Position numbers and translations under genes: made by a program. Positions 45,564 to 54,766 of a stretch of DNA of 64,000 bases are shown piece by piece. Source of the stretch: Amoebophrya sp. A120 (Eukaryota > Sar > Dinophyceae > Syndiniales > Amoebophryaceae); NCBI GenBank assembly GCA_905178155.1, contig CAJINV010000002.1, positions 12,471,621-12,535,620 on the forward strand, written 5' to 3'. The notes beneath the pieces are model-generated. The model did not search any database, had not been told where the DNA came from, and saw only the letters and a list, made by a program, of their open reading frames with translations. Positions within the stretch are counted from its first letter, which is position 1. Every line of letters begins with the position of its first letter.

Positions 45564-48242
45564 CTACCGTTTGGATGTCGTGTACGTGGAGCTCGTTGTG
45601 CTGGAGGTACTGGACGGGTTACTGACGACGCAGTTTTGTCTCCACGCCTTGGCTGCGTTCGCGTCCATCAGTTCCACTAGGGTCGAAAACAGGTCCCCGG
45701 AGACGAAGTCGTTGTCGACGATGTTCATCAGAAACCAGGTCTGCTTGATCGTCTGACTAATGAGCAGTTTGCTCGGCGAGTTTTCCGGGTAGATGCTGCT
45801 CCACAGGTCCCACAGCTCGAAGGCTTCGTCCTTCCAGGCCTCGAAGCTTACATCGTCGCACACCGTGGGCTGGATCACCTCGGACGAGGGGAAAACGCCC
45901 CAGGTGATGGCGCAAATCGTGTTGCTGCTGTTGTTCGTGTACTTTTTCGATCCGGACCGGTTTATCGCGGTGTACCGCCACGACTTTAGCTTTTCCTCGT
46001 CAATTTTTTCCAGCAAGTAGTGAAGATTCGTCGGCGAGATGAAGAACTCGATGTACCCCTTCTGGTAAACAAAGCCGCCCGGCGGACCCCACCCGACGAA
46101 GGGGTCGTTGGATAGCGTGGCGTTCACGCGCGGCTGGCTGTTGATCGTGAAAATCTCGAGCAAGTTGAGCTTGCACAGCTGGGGGAGGATAAAATTGGTT
46201 TCCTTGGTCGGCGCCTCGGTGTTCCAGGGCAGCTTCTTCACTTTTGGGTCGTTCTGCAGAAACTTGACGAACACCGTCGCGATGGACTTCAGCCCGTTGC
46301 TCAACTCCTCGCCCCACATGTTCCGCCGGTCCTGCCGCACTTTGGTCAGCGACTCCTTGCTGTAACTGACGAACTGCGTGGAGAAATCCCCGTAAGCCGG
46401 ACTGTCCTTGTTCCCGAACCGGCCGTTCGGAAAGTCGTCCCAGGACGCGGTGCGGTACAGGTACGATTGCGGTCGGTTGGCCCAAAAAATCGGCCGCACA
46501 GACTCCTCGTTGGACGTCTGGTGGTGCAGCTTCGTTGCGTGGTCTGCGGGCGGCGACTGGGAAATAACGTCGCGGTCATTTTGATTTTGATGATGTTGTC
46601 CTCCGGGACTTGCATTTGACGTTGAGCCAGCGGTATTGCCATGGCCACTGCTGGTACACAAGTTCCCGCTGGAGCGGAAGCCCGGTCGCCAGGGCAGCTT
46701 GCGATTGTTTCTCCACCAGTCAAACAGCTCCATGCCGTTGATCACGCGCAAAACTGCCGTTTCGAGGTTTAGCGTGTAGAAATGCAGCCCCCGTGGCTTC
46801 ACGTCTGGGTTCTTAGTCAAAAGCTCCGTGCACATTTTGATGCACTGCTCCACACCGAAGTTTTTTACCTGGTTGCAAATGTAATGAACAATAAAGTATC
46901 GCATAATTTTCGCTACCTCACTACTCTTGTTGCTCAATTATCATCAGAGCGAGTTGTGCTCATCTATGCGTCCTCAACTACATCTTTCTACAAACATACA
47001 TTACAAAAAAAAAAATTACTGAAATAATCCTGTTGATACCATTTGATCGTTATCCTTAATCAGTTCTAGCTCCTGCACGATGTCGTCCGGCACCTGCGTC
47101 TTGCAGTTTTCCGTCATCCGGCAAAAGCCGTTGTAGGACTGGATGGGCATGATGCCCGGTAGCACCGGCGTCTCCTCCGTGTCCACGCCTATTTTCCGTA
47201 GGGCCCGCACAAATTTCACGAACGCAGACACCTCGTAGAAAAGCTGAGTGACGACAAAGTCCGCGCCGGCGTCGATTTTTTCCTTCAAGAACTTCATATC
47301 TTGCTCAAACGACGCCGCCTCCAGGTGCCCTTCCGGGTAGCCTGCCACCGCAATGCAGAAGTAATTCCCCTCCTCCTCGCGGATAAAGCGAACCAGGTCG
47401 ACGGCGTGCTCGAAATCAGGTTTTTGTGTCGCTGTAATACCTTTGTCTTTCGCGGCCGTACGTTCCTCAGACGAGCTGCAATCCGATAGGTCGTTCACAG
47501 ACAATTCTCTTTCTCCCTTCAGTTTTTGAAAGTCATCATTCCCCTGTCCAGTTGTGGATGGAATTGAACTGTTTACGCTTCCCACGGGTCCCGGCCCGCT
47601 GGTGCTCGGACTAGTTGTGCCCTCATCGGTCGGCGCCAGATCTCCTCTTAAGGCTAAAAGGTTCTTTATGCCTGCCTGCTTGCAGCACTCCAAGGCCCTC
47701 CGAATGCTCCGCTTCGTGGCGTTGGCGCACGTCAAGTGCATCATGACATTCACGCCGTAGAACTGCGATATCAACTGTAAATATGTCTGGGTCTGGAAGA
47801 ATCCAACTTGTCATGCTGATTTTGGATTCTAAAAAAAGGTGTATTGCATGAGCAGCAAAGAGAGTCCAAGTTTTGCTACACGGAAAGAGCATTTGTCATG
47901 CGGTATAGGCATCAGGAAGCCCTCACAAAATATGTGATGCTAGGGCATGCATCACAGACATCAGAAGTCATGCAAAATGTGCATGACAAACCTGGCAATC
48001 TTCCAGACCCAGACATTTTTACATTTGATATGCGAGGCGATGCGGCATATCTCCAGGGTTTGGCCCTTCGTCTCCGGCTTCCAGGTCACATCTATCCACA
48101 GCGGATTCACGCGGCTCATGCGCTCAATCCGCTCGTACAGGTTCACCGTCCCGATGTCGGTTTTCGGCGGGAAGAATTCAAAAGAGAAAAACGGCCGGTC
48201 CGGCTCGTCATCCTCACGGATTAGGTCAATAATTTTCGCCAT
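45564..48242 (-). CDS. MTHFR: Methylenetetrahydrofolate reductase (MTHFR)
   Basis: Reduces 5,10-methylene-THF to 5-methyl-THF with NAD(P)H and FAD, feeding methionine synthesis. Exons 48242-48036, 47768-47040 and 46868-45564 are each a multiple of three and give 746 residues. The catalytic TIM barrel starts FFSFEFFPPKT with its catalytic Glu. It continues through IDVTWKPE, RIASQFYGVNVMMHLTCAN (assembled only after the introner is removed), LLALRGD, AVAGYPEGH, FVVTQLFYE and PVLPGIMPI. The C-terminal regulatory domain, which binds SAM in eukaryotic MTHFRs, shows LPWRPGF, RPIFWANRP, DFPNGRFG, WGPPGGFVYQKGYIEFF and CAITWGVFPS. A Ser/Asn-rich insert of about 90 residues splits barrel helix 5, and another lies between the domains. 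The second intron has donor GTATCA. The ATG at 48242 fits the usual N-terminus. Confidence 0.95.
47769..48030. mobile_element. Introner element, family 1, copy E
   Basis: A 262-bp insertion in MTHFR. It starts TATCAACTGTAAATATGTC and ends TTTTTACATTTGATA, with the family inverted repeats TCTGGGTCTGGAAGA and TCTTCCAGACCCAGA. The flanks are 5-bp copies of TGCGA (47764-47768 and 48031-48035). Removal restores GCC TCG CAG TTC TAC, which encodes the conserved ASQFYG of MTHFR. The interior is diverged from copies A and D but keeps TTTGTCATGCGG and ATAGGCA in the orientation of copy A. In host sense the ends read AT...AT; no GT-AG fits. Confidence 0.93.
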
Positions 48243-48910
48243 GTTGATTGTGAGTAGGTGGGTAGATTGCGAGATATGTGGATCGAAAATGAAGCAAGGC
48301 TCGGTAAAATCACTGCACCTGTAGTAGACCAAAGAACTCGGGATGGACAAGAGTACAGTGGCAGCGGGCACGCCTGTATTTTTCGCGAAGGTACTTTCAA
48401 ACTGCGAGCATAAAGACGAGCGGGAATGAGAACAAAAAGATATTATTGATACGAGAGGAGTAGCTTGTCTTGATCAGTGCAACCTACTAGGACAGGGTAT
48501 TCATAGTAAATGGGTGGAGGTCCTTCGGGTCCCTGTACAGAACAGTGGAGAAAGGCACGTGATGGCAACCGAAAGCTCTCGCACGAATTTGCTACGTTTG
48601 ACCCGATGGTCAACAATCCAAGCAGAATCACAAACAAATCAACCGAAGAAGCCTTTTTCTTACTCGAGGTTTTGCAACCGAAAAATTTCAATAAGTGAGA
48701 AACTACGGCCGACCTTCTTCGCTCAAGAAAACAGATCAATCCGGGTTCTTGCACAGATATGTTTGCCGTTCTGGGGTGGACATGCAACGCGACAGTGTCA
48801 TTTTCAGTTTCACCGATGATGAACTATTTACCGGGACAAGCATGTTGGGCCAACCATATTCGTCGAAAGCGCAGCCATATGAACACGCAATTCTGCAAAC
48901 AGCCCCAGCG
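48243..48910. other. Gene-free spacer
   Basis: Upstream of MTHFR. A minus frame at 48443-48787 has no domain. Nothing supported. Confidence 0.5.
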
Positions 48911-50392
48911 TCACGTAAGAATTTGCGCAAGCACTAGTCTGATACCTTCGGATTCCTTATCGTGCTTTTCACTTTCCTCGTCAGAGATCCATGTGACTGT
49001 CGGGTATCGCTCAGGTTGGTCTCTGTGCTTTTTGTAAAAGGCTTTGCGGCGAGCGATCTGTGCTGGCGTCATGTACACCGCGCCTTGCATACTTTCGACC
49101 ATTTCATCAATCGCATCACGACCATCGGCAGTTTGGCTTTCTATCTTATCTGTCGCAACTTCAATGCGATCACGCGCAGCAGAGGACGAAAGCGTATCAA
49201 TGTGCTGTCGGCTTGCGCGCTTCAAAATCTTCTTCGCCCGCTTGTAAAACTTCGCGCTACTAGAAGTTGAGGATGTCGACGCTTTCCGGGCCTCCGCAGG
49301 ACTGCCCCGCACGTCTTCCGGAATCAGCGACGTTTCGTGCGCAAAAACGATTCGGCGGTGGAAAGCGATTTCTGGTTTTGTCAGAGGAAAAAACTCATGC
49401 ACGATCGGGATGTCCGTAGACTTGCGCGTACATATCCCCAGGACTTTCGAAGTCGGTCCTCCGCTAGTCGTGTGGTCCAGGCTGTCGATCCCGAGGGAAC
49501 ACACACTTTGCACCAGATTGCGAAAGTCCTCTTCGCTGCCGCTAGTACTTTGTCGTTGTTCCCTGCTTTGACTTCCCCGTTTCAGAGCCTGCAAGCGAAG
49601 CAGAGGGGATCCGTCTGCAGCTTCGCACGACGTGCCGCTTTCTGTAAGCACGAATACGCTCGCGTCCACAGACGAATCTGTACCAGTTGTACTTTCTCTT
49701 TCCTCCAGCAGCTCTACAACCCCATCGAAGAGCTCCGGAAGAAGACGGGGACCAGTTTGTTCAGGCTTCGTTTGCCCATGCGCCACACCTTGCTGTGCGA
49801 CTCTGTGCACAAGCAACGCCTGGTCAATCAACACCTCGGGCCTGTAGAACTGCAGTCGACGCCGAGTACTGCTCGTTCCATTTTGCGTTTTAGTACTGCT
49901 CCGCAGGACGTCGCGTTCAAAAGCCGCGAACTCCGCGTCCAGTGGCTTTAGGATATCTTCCACCCAGAGCGCGACTCTGGTCCGCGCCGTCGCGAAATCT
50001 GCCTGGCTGTCCGGTCCGCGACTAAACCGCGAGGAAAGCACCAGGCAATCGCTACCAAACTCCAGGCATTTCAACAGCTCAGGACTAAGCGGATCCACGA
50101 CGTGCAGGCTGCGGCGGGGCCGAGTTGCGAAATCGTCGCTCACCACCTCTCCGTGTTCCGCTGGTTCCCCTTTTCCTGCGCTCGCACTGTTTCCGCTGCA
50201 CCACCGACGGCAGATGGTGTAGTGGTAGGTCGACACATGGTTGTGGATGCGCTCTGTAGACGACCAACGACTAGCGTAAGAGGTAGCACCATGGTTCCAT
50301 TTATTCCATCGATGGCGGTGGAGGCGGTGCTGCGATGCATAAAAGACATTGCGGGTCCGACAAAGCTGCAGACCACCTACTGCCCGACTCAT
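48911..50392 (-). CDS. Unknown protein, 493 residues, possible mitochondrial presequence
   Basis: One exon from ATG 50392. The first 60 residues are rich in Arg, His and Ser, with almost no acidic residues (CRTRNVFYASQHRLHRHRW), as in mitochondrial or plastid targeting sequences. The middle has a folded-looking part (LSPELLKCLEFGSDCLVLSS, RVALWVEDILKPLDAEFAAF, FYRPEVLIDQALLVHRVAQQ) and a second one (FFPLTKPEIAFHRRIVFAHE). Ser/Thr-rich linkers separate them. The C-terminal 80 residues are basic and helical (SAKFYKRAKKILKRASRQH, AQIARRKAFYKKHRDQPERY) and could bind RNA. Such a layout would suit a divergent mitoribosomal protein, but I have no motif to prove it. Confidence 0.6.
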   Translation of the reverse strand: MSRAVGGLQLCRTRNVFYASQHRLHRHRWNKWNHGATSYASRWSSTERIHNHVSTYHYTICRRWCSGNSASAGKGEPAEHGEVVSDDFATRPRRSLHVVDPLSPELLKCLEFGSDCLVLSSRFSRGPDSQADFATARTRVALWVEDILKPLDAEFAAFERDVLRSSTKTQNGTSSTRRRLQFYRPEVLIDQALLVHRVAQQGVAHGQTKPEQTGPRLLPELFDGVVELLEERESTTGTDSSVDASVFVLTESGTSCEAADGSPLLRLQALKRGSQSREQRQSTSGSEEDFRNLVQSVCSLGIDSLDHTTSGGPTSKVLGICTRKSTDIPIVHEFFPLTKPEIAFHRRIVFAHETSLIPEDVRGSPAEARKASTSSTSSSAKFYKRAKKILKRASRQHIDTLSSSAARDRIEVATDKIESQTADGRDAIDEMVESMQGAVYMTPAQIARRKAFYKKHRDQPERYPTVTWISDEESEKHDKESEGIRLVLAQILT

Positions 50393-50722
50393 TTATTTGC
50401 GAGATGATGATGCGGTGTCGTAACAAGCGAAAAACGAAAAAGGGCCCTGGTGATGCGATTACCACCATGATGAACACGAACACTATCTATAATGGTTTAG
50501 ATAAGTGAAAGAAAGTGTTCGTTGCATTGCGCCATCGCAAAAATAATCCTCCTCCCTGTTCCTGGACTCTCGTCAGGCAACGCGAACGCCCAAGAAAAAG
50601 AATGAACAGACTATCCGAAGAGGCTATTGCTGCTGCTATCGCGGCAATTGTAGGTAAAAAAATCTCGTTTCTGGCCGTGCGCATCGAATTCAAACGAGAG
50701 TTGTCTTGAGTCTTGTACTTGT
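50393..50722. other. Short spacer
   Basis: About 330 nt between two minus genes. Nothing seen. Confidence 0.5.
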
Positions 50723-51743
50723 TCAGAGCTCGTCTGATTTACTCTTTGTCGCATTCGTTTCGTTCGCTTTCTGGTCTTCGCCTGCATCGGGTTTTGAGCT
50801 TCCAGGCTCGGCTGTCTGTTCATACAGCCACGAATGGTAATCTTTGTTGGCGTCGACGAGTGTGGTGGACACTTCTTCGACATTTCCCTGACTTTCAAAG
50901 AAGTTCTTGACTTTCGGCAAACTTTCCCCGGTGGTCTTCACAAACAGGAGCCCACCGTCGTTGTCGTGCTGGGAGCAGCCGGCGAACCGTTTCTCCACTA
51001 CCTGCTTTCCCAAGTCCCGGAGGTCCGCAGCCTTGCTTGCGCCCGCTTTTCTCGTGAAAACCGCTTGGTAGCAGGCGTGCTCGGGAAGGTCGTTCCACTG
51101 CTGGTGTGTGAGCAGCATAGGAACATCGTCGCTGTGATTCTCGGTGATCGCCTTGGCTATCGTCTCAGACTGACTCGTGTCGCTAAATTCTACCTGGTGT
51201 GAATTTAGATTTACGTCATGCTCTTGATGTGCTAAAGAGAGTCAAGGTTCCCGTCCGAAGTTCAAACTTGCTTCGAGGAAACATGAGCTACTCACTGGTC
51301 AATAGCTACTTCAGTCGACACGTCAAAAGTAAGTACTTACTTAGCATGGTACGTGGTTCATGAAAGACACACCATCATCGCCTGCTCGCTTCTTGTTCTT
51401 TATCTTTTTGGAGAGCGCGAAAAATTATATGACGCACCTCAATCCGCGCCTCCACCGCGTTGTCAAGTTTTCCGTCCCACCAGAAGTGTGAATACACATT
51501 CCTCACGTTCACGGGCAGCCCAAGACTCGTCAGTGCCTTCTTGATATTCTCAGACGCGTCGTGGTTGTCCGTGGTGGTCGCGTACCACATTTTTTCGTCC
51601 GTGGGAGAACCGCGCACGAGATTCGTGCTGAAGCTGAACTTCGCGGTGGCTCCGAACAGGTAGCACAGGGCGTACTTCTTGAAAGCCGGTCGTGGAAAAC
51701 AGTTGAGTCGAGCGCTGGCACGGGACGATAATGACACCACCAT
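50723..51743 (-). CDS. Protein with two CutA1-like domains and a C-terminal SDEL
   Basis: CutA1 proteins are small trimeric proteins tied to divalent-metal tolerance; their true function is unclear. Exons 51743-51438 and 51193-50723 join over a GT-AG intron (GTGCGT donor) to 258 residues. Domain 1 (about 50-135) shows MWYATTTDNHDASENIKKAL, YSHFWWDGKLDNAVEARIEV and the EFSDTSQSETIAKAI strand-helix. Domain 2 (about 138-235) shows YQAVFTRKAGASKAADLRDL, VVEKRFAGCSQ, LLFVKTTGESLPKVKNFF and NKDYHSWLYE, matching the CutA core with its closing N..Y..WL. The usual CutA protein has one domain of about 110 residues. The C-terminus is KSDEL; SDEL retains BiP in the ER of Plasmodium. The N-terminus has a weak hydrophobic stretch (about 23-38), so ER entry is uncertain. 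Confidence 0.7.
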
Positions 51744-52277
51744 GGATGGACTGACTGTTGGGTTCTGCTAAAACTCACAACGCGTACGGTCTTTATGGCT
51801 ACTTCCAACGTGATAGTGAAGCGGCATCAAAATATGCTCCGGAAAAAGGTCGGTGATTCGTTGTAAAGCCAAGGAATTGAAATTCGATACTGCCACTGCA
51901 CCAGACATAAACTTTTCTGTATGGCATGGCTGCTTCGTAAATTCAGCTACGAAGCCGGCCTGCGATCTGTCTCAGAGAAGGCGTCATGCAGATTCTGATC
52001 GTGCAGACCGGCGGACGAACACACATCGATGAGAATGTTGAGTTACCCAGTTGTAATTCATCTAAGTGGCAGGTCGTGGATCCATCTGGTTTTGATCTTT
52101 CAAAGAAACGTGGCGGGAAACTGTTTCTGTTGTTTGCGAAAGAAAGTTCACGAGGAAAAAGTGAAAATCAATGCGGTGGCTTGAATTGTTTGCGGAGTTC
52201 TTCTCATTCTTGTGGTCATTTGATCTTTCAAAACGTCAATGTCAATCAATGAGATTTTTCGAATAACAGGAGCGGCA
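51744..52277. other. Gene-free spacer
   Basis: Nothing recognisable between the CutA-like and prephenate-dehydratase-like genes. Confidence 0.5.
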
Positions 52278-53438
52278 TCAATAGGCATGCTTCGACTGTT
52301 CATCTCGATGTTGGTCGCAATAGCACTGCAGTTCCGTAGCCAGGATTGCTTTTCCAGCAGTGGTTCCATAGCTCGTCCAGGTCGCTTCACCAGCAGCAGC
52401 GCCACCGGTGTCTGCTGATTTGTCGCCAAAAATCTCGCCCGGTCTGGCTCCTGACAAATCGGCGAGCAGTGTCTGCAGTGAAGTCGGTTCGGTCACCGTC
52501 ATGTCATTTTCGAGCTGCTTTGGTCTTCTTTTAAAAAGAACGAAATAGCTCGTGTTTCGCGCGTCCTGTTGGCAATCGCGCTTCAGGATCTGCATCTTGT
52601 ATAGCGTCGCTGCCCGCTCGCCGGCAAGAGCGGCAGGGATTCTGATTGTCTCCGCGCCGCGACCGTCGCCCCCAGGAGTGCTAGTGAGCAGCTGCGCCGC
52701 TGCCGTCGCGGTAGAAGACGCTTCCTCGATGACGACGTCGGGCTGTAAAGCTTCCAAAAACGCACCACACTGTTTCAAGGCCTGGGGATGCGAGCGGATA
52801 ACTGACAGGTTCTGTTTCAAAAACTCAACCGTCGGTGCTGCTGTAGGTGCATTCAATTTGTGACTCGCTCCGGTCCCATCGGAAGCATTAGTTCCCTTTT
52901 CCGGTGCTTCTGGAGTGTTGTTCGTCAACACGCCCGGTGCCACCATGAGGTGATGTCGGATACGCATTCCGACTGCGAGGGGAATCGCCGCGAGCCGGCA
53001 GCCCTCCGGCTCAGCAACGTGGCTTGTCAGCACTTCGAGTGCCTGCGTGACGACGCCTGCGCTGGTGTTGTAAACCGGTACCAAAGCGTAGTCCAGGTTT
53101 TCTCGGTGTACCAACTGGTTTAGCAACTCCGGAAAACCCCCGGACGGCACGCTGCGCGGAATGATCCTTATTTTACTCGAGTACTCATCGTGCTTGCTAC
53201 TTTCTCTGGCTATTCTTGGATTGACCGGACTTGTACTGTAAGAGGAAGTAACAGGTGCGACGTAATCATTGAACAGCTGCAAAAGTGCGTCTTCCGCGTG
53301 CGCACCCTCATAACCCATGAAGCCCACAACAATTTCCGCACCGGGCGGAGCTCGGTCCCCGTGGGATGGAGCAAGCGGTGCCTTTTCACTGCGCTGATCC
53401 TCATAGCTCAAGGCAGTAACTGCACCGGGAAGTGGCAT
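52278..53438 (-). CDS. Prephenate dehydratase-like protein with an altered catalytic motif
   Basis: Prephenate dehydratase turns prephenate into phenylpyruvate in phenylalanine synthesis. One exon of 386 residues from ATG 53438 (the frame extends to a GTG at 53552). The two-lobed PDT fold is evident: VGFMGYEGAHAEDALLQLF at about 40, then LDYALVPVYNTSAGVVTQAL, in place of the usual PIENS..G.V. PLAVGMRIRHHLMVAPG follows, then SHPQALKQCGAFLEAL and EASSTATAAAQLL, AALAGERAATLYKMQIL and finally NTSYFVLF. Active enzymes have N-x-T-R-F at that last position; here Thr is Ser and Arg is Tyr. No ACT regulatory domain follows; the tail is Ala/Gly-rich. The fold is secure, but the activity is doubtful: it may be inactive or act on something else. 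Confidence 0.8.
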   Translation of the reverse strand: MPLPGAVTALSYEDQRSEKAPLAPSHGDRAPPGAEIVVGFMGYEGAHAEDALLQLFNDYVAPVTSSYSTSPVNPRIARESSKHDEYSSKIRIIPRSVPSGGFPELLNQLVHRENLDYALVPVYNTSAGVVTQALEVLTSHVAEPEGCRLAAIPLAVGMRIRHHLMVAPGVLTNNTPEAPEKGTNASDGTGASHKLNAPTAAPTVEFLKQNLSVIRSHPQALKQCGAFLEALQPDVVIEEASSTATAAAQLLTSTPGGDGRGAETIRIPAALAGERAATLYKMQILKRDCQQDARNTSYFVLFKRRPKQLENDMTVTEPTSLQTLLADLSGARPGEIFGDKSADTGGAAAGEATWTSYGTTAGKAILATELQCYCDQHRDEQSKHAY

Positions 53439-54766
53439 GATTGTCGTGAAGCGAAAAGTTTGCTTTTTCTCGGTCCGTTGCGTGAAGATATTTCCACATG
53501 GAGAAGATTTACTTTCTTGAACATGGATTTTTCTACGGCGACGAAAAAACACAAAATCCTGTGAGTATTTTTTTCTCTGCTACTATGACTACTTTGACCC
53601 AAGAGCAACACTACGATATTGCTGGACCTATGCAATCCACCAAATTCGACCAGCACGCCGTAATGTTGCATCCGAAAGCGACGATCGATCCTCTGCGAGA
53701 AACGAAGCAAAAATTTTCTGCCATAAAAATGTCATTCTGATCGGTCTTCCAACGAGCAGCAACGATCCGGCGAATCGACTTCTCGGAGATCTTCGATGTC
53801 ACAGACCGACATGCGACTACGCACTGAAATGCATATATGAGACAGATCTGTGTCTCGCGCACAATCTTCTACATCTACCTGTAGTCGTGCTACTATCCCA
53901 AACTCTGAACCCGCAGACGAACACATCCATCGCCTGCTCCGAAGCCCTCACCCATAGAGGTCGAGTGTGCACCTGCACGCGTGGTCTGTGTCACGGTATT
54001 ATTCGAGATGCTTTCATTCTTGTATCGAACGCAAAGCGCAAAAAAATTGAAATTCTGCACACAAACATGATTCAAAAATCGAGTTTCTCGACTGAATGTT
54101 GAAAATTGTCTCATACATATTTTTCAAACCAGGAAAATATTCGGGTACACACATGCTGAATACTAAAACTCCGTGAGCAAGAAGTACATCATGAACTATA
54201 CCGCTCTAGCACTTCCTCTTTTTGGAAGGTGCGAACGTGAAAGTTGTCGCAACGCCACTTCCAAAAAGACTTGCTCCTAATGAAGACTCTTCAATTGGAA
54301 AAAAATACGTTCGTTCAAAAAAAGCTCACAAAATGAGACCAGTGCCTTCTCCATGGAATTTGTTTGGGGTACAAATAGAGAGCAAATTTCTATGCTGATC
54401 TTGTTCCTGGAAGGCATGCGCTGTAGGGCTCCGCTTTCGGAAAAAAAAGATTTAGCAAAACTCAACCCTGAAGGTTGATATTATCAACAGAGTGCGAGTG
54501 CCTCAAAAACATACACATTTCTTCAACACCTCCTGCGTACTGTGAGTAGGTGAAAAATACCTACATTCGTGGTTCTTTACCTGATCATATTCAATCAATG
54601 TTTCAATGGCGTTGGCTGGGCCCCGCTTTGTTTAACAAGTACTGATTGACCACTGACAATAGCATTTAAATACAAATAGCTCAAGATCGCACACTACGGA
54701 TAAATCATGCGCTACTTGACACGTCATCGTCATCCTGAGGACCTTAGTTTTCGTTATGATGCCGGT
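53439..54766. other. Gene-free spacer, 1.3 kb, with a small hairpin
   Basis: No gene. An imperfect inverted repeat (CTTTTTGGAAGGTGCG near 54220, matching CGCCACTTCCAAAAAG near 54251) could form a 16-bp stem. Its role is unknown. Confidence 0.45.

Noticed and set aside
51327-51342. 16-bp palindrome AAGTAAGTACTTACTT as a regulatory site
   Set aside because: It lies inside the CutA-like intron and is just two opposed splice-donor-like sequences; one short palindrome is not enough evidence.
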